Below are positions 4,169-5,663 of a stretch of 5,663 nt of DNA, one piece after another. A model generated the notes under the pieces. It did no database searches. It was not told where the DNA came from and saw only the letters and a list, made by a program, of their open reading frames with translations. Position numbers and translations under genes: made by a program. Position 1 is the first letter of the stretch. The number at the start of each line of letters is the position of its first letter. The stretch comes from an uncultured Ruminococcus sp. (GTDB lineage Bacteria; Bacillota; Clostridia; Oscillospirales; Ruminococcaceae). The DNA is taken from positions 1 to 5,663 of the forward strand of contig CAJTOG010000092.1 of NCBI GenBank assembly GCA_910577575.1. Direction: 5' to 3'.

Positions 4169-5295
4169 AGATAGCTATAGCTTATGTCAGCAAGGAAGAA
4201 AAGACTGAACATAAGCTGTTGAGTGGCTATAATTTATCATTACCTGAAACTGCATATGAAGAAATGCAGATAACTAAAGAAATCTGGAACAAGACGGACG
4301 GCAGAACATACAAGCATTATATTCAGAGTTTCGCTCCCGATGAAGCGATTACTCCTGAACAGGCACACGCAATAGCAAAAGAATTTGTAGAAAGTTGTAC
4401 GCAGTTCAAAGGATTTGAAGTTCTTATAGCAACTCATCAAGACCGAGAACATATACATACTCACTTCATTCTCAATTCTGTAAGTTTTGAGGATGGACAC
4501 AAGTTTCAGCAGAAAAGTACAGAATTGCAGAAAATGAAAGACCTATCAGACAAAATATGCCTTGAACATGGATTTAGTTTAACTCACAAAGGGAAAACGT
4601 TTGACGGAGCAGAACGAGAAGAAACAACAGCATACAAAAAGGAGCAGTACAGGCTATTACAGAGAGCAGAACAGGGCGAAATGGAAAGCTATGTACAGGA
4701 TATTGCTCTTGCTGTTATGGAGTGCAGAGAGCAATCTAAGAGTCGAGAGCAGTTCATTAATATGATGAACGCTAACGACTATGGTGTTATATGGTCAGAT
4801 AATCACAAGTATATTACATTCATCGACCTTGCAAGGCAGGAACAGGGAGAAAAACAATGCAAGATTAGAAACAGTAAGTTAGAAAAATATTATCATATAG
4901 ATTTCAGCAAGGAGGGATTAGAGAGTGAGTTTGCGGACAATGCACGAAAACAACAAGAAGAATATAATCAAGCCGTCAGAGCAAATACAATCGCCCAGCA
5001 CGGAAGAGCTGCTGTCATTGATACAAGAACTGTCCTCAAAGAATCAGGAACTGTTCTCGACCAATCAGCAACTTTTAGTAGCAAACTCAGACTTGACCGA
5101 GACAATACAAGGATTACGCTCAGACGAGCAGACATTAAAGTTGAAAGTAGTACGGCAAGCCGAGCTGATAGAGAAACTGAACAGGAGCGACTTAGAGCTG
5201 AAGAAAGCCGAAGAATTGCAGAACAGACTGAGAGAGAAAGAAAAGCATTGGCAGAAAGAAGTAAAAAGAAGTCAAGAGGAGGCTTCTCTCTCTGA
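4129..5295 (+). CDS. MOBP-type relaxase (mobilization nuclease)
   Basis: This 388-residue relaxase would nick one strand at oriT and lead it into the recipient, using the transfer machinery of a co-resident conjugative element. The N-terminal 160 residues show the family motifs: a candidate catalytic tyrosine Y19 in IAYVSKEEKTE, YKHYIQSF (61-68), and the metal-binding histidine motif HQDREHIHTHFILN (103-116, with H103, H108, H110, H112). The C-terminal part (from about 270) is charged and rich in E, R and S, and low in complexity near the end. AGGAGGAG (4110-4117) lies 11 nt before ATG 4129, inside the mobC end. From 4925 the same DNA also encodes the N-terminus of the next gene in another frame. 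No type IV secretion or coupling protein is present, so the plasmid is mobilizable, not self-transmissible. Confidence 0.93.
   Translation: MAIIKAVSSKSSIKIAIAYVSKEEKTEHKLLSGYNLSLPETAYEEMQITKEIWNKTDGRTYKHYIQSFAPDEAITPEQAHAIAKEFVESCTQFKGFEVLIATHQDREHIHTHFILNSVSFEDGHKFQQKSTELQKMKDLSDKICLEHGFSLTHKGKTFDGAEREETTAYKKEQYRLLQRAEQGEMESYVQDIALAVMECREQSKSREQFINMMNANDYGVIWSDNHKYITFIDLARQEQGEKQCKIRNSKLEKYYHIDFSKEGLESEFADNARKQQEEYNQAVRANTIAQHGRAAVIDTRTVLKESGTVLDQSATFSSKLRLDRDNTRITLRRADIKVESSTASRADRETEQERLRAEESRRIAEQTERERKALAERSKKKSRGGFSL
4909..4916 (+). promoter_or_regulatory. Ribosome-binding site for the overlapping membrane-protein gene
   Basis: AAGGAGGG sits inside the relaxase coding sequence, 8 nt before GTG 4925. 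A stop codon in the new frame (TAG 4919-4921) lies just before GTG, so this is close to the earliest possible start. The next ATG in frame (4940) is 23 nt away and less well placed. Confidence 0.7.
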
Positions 5296-5663
5296 AAGAC
5301 GTGCAAATACAGCTATTTTACAGGCTAATGCTGAAAAAGAAGCAGCCAGCAAGAGAAAGTCTGAATATGATAAATTGATAGCACGTCAAAACAAGGTTGT
5401 TAAAGAAAAAGCAGAACAGCTTAACGACAAATTCCGAAAGAAATGGCAGAGGGTAATGCTTGTTCTAATTGCTTATGGTGGTTTGGCTACCCTGTTTACC
5501 GGATATAAGTCGGAACGTGTTGTATCTGATTGTGTGAGTACTTTTAATGCGGTCGGAAATGTGATTATGATGATTTTTAACTGGATTGACAACATATCTA
5601 AAAAAACGGCAAGTTCTGTAGGTGTTCCTAATATTGTTATATTGATGGTTGTTGCTGTTGTAA
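4925..5663 (+). CDS. Coiled-coil membrane protein, DUF6040-like (continues at 1-123)
   Basis: Read across the circular join this gene gives 280 residues. Residues 26-175 form a long heptad-patterned coiled coil (LLSLIQELSSKNQELF, then LIEKLNRSDLELKKAEELQ and EKAEQLNDKFRKKWQ). This is followed by a first membrane helix (about 177-193, VMLVLIAYGGLATLF), a hydrophobic loop (207-220) and a strong helix (about 233-262). The architecture and wording of the membrane part resemble DUF6040 proteins, which I recall being encoded downstream of relaxases in Clostridia; the function is unknown. GTG 4925 is chosen for its AAGGAGGG ribosome-binding site; ATG 4940 is the alternative. The first 371 nt overlap the relaxase in a different frame. 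The in-frame stop at 123 probably results from a frameshift. A membrane-anchored role in transfer is only a guess. Confidence 0.8.
   Translation, partial: MSLRTMHENNKKNIIKPSEQIQSPSTEELLSLIQELSSKNQELFSTNQQLLVANSDLTETIQGLRSDEQTLKLKVVRQAELIEKLNRSDLELKKAEELQNRLREKEKHWQKEVKRSQEEASLSERRANTAILQANAEKEAASKRKSEYDKLIARQNKVVKEKAEQLNDKFRKKWQRVMLVLIAYGGLATLFTGYKSERVVSDCVSTFNAVGNVIMMIFNWIDNISKKTASSVGVPNIVILMVVAVV
5645..5663. other. Terminal overlap, right copy (circular join)
   Basis: Identical to 1-19; see the left copy. The membrane-protein frame is the same in both copies, so removing one restores an intact circle. Confidence 0.9.

Noticed and set aside
4968..5306. Minus-strand reading frame of 112 codons
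   Set aside because: It has no ribosome-binding site or recognisable family and mirrors the charged relaxase C-terminus; it is a shadow of the dual-coding region.

Overview
The window appears to be a complete small circular plasmid, opened at an arbitrary point. The last 19 bases (5645-5663) repeat the first 19 (1-19), and one reading frame runs straight across that join, giving a circle of about 5644 bp. The DNA is AT-rich, the ribosome-binding sites are strong AGGAGG types, and promoters are near-consensus sigma-A. Together with the protein families, this points to a low-GC Firmicute, most likely a gut Clostridia species (Ruminococcaceae/Lachnospiraceae-like). The host assignment is inference. 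I see no resistance, toxin-antitoxin or metabolic cargo, so this looks like a cryptic mobilizable plasmid.

There are two back-to-back modules. The replication module (about 389-3580) reads leftward. It has a 733-residue primase-helicase (CHC2-type zinc finger, Toprim, VapE-type P-loop ATPase), the only replication protein present. Downstream lies about 700 bp of non-coding DNA with four copies of a 33-bp iteron-like repeat (one inverted) and many GTAACA/TGTTAC motifs, the best origin candidate. Upstream is a 240-nt leader carrying what looks like a full antisense-RNA copy-number circuit. It has a consensus promoter for the rep mRNA, a consensus promoter on the opposite strand driving a two-hairpin RNA of about 87 nt that ends in an intrinsic terminator, a transcriptional attenuator just before the rep ribosome-binding site, and an upstream leader segment able to pair with the attenuator as an antiterminator. 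The antisense RNA would mask exactly that segment.

The mobilization module (about 3609 through the join to 305) reads rightward from an extended -10 promoter. It contains a candidate oriT hairpin, a MobC-like ribbon-helix-helix protein, a MOBP-type relaxase, and a coiled-coil membrane protein resembling the DUF6040 group. The membrane protein gene starts inside the relaxase gene, overlaps it by 371 nt in another frame, crosses the join and stops at 123. Its apparent conserved last membrane segments lie in the -1 frame up to 248, indicating a frameshift. A terminator at 278-305 closes the operon.

A 28-bp near-identical direct repeat (361-388 and 3581-3608) sits at both boundaries between the modules.
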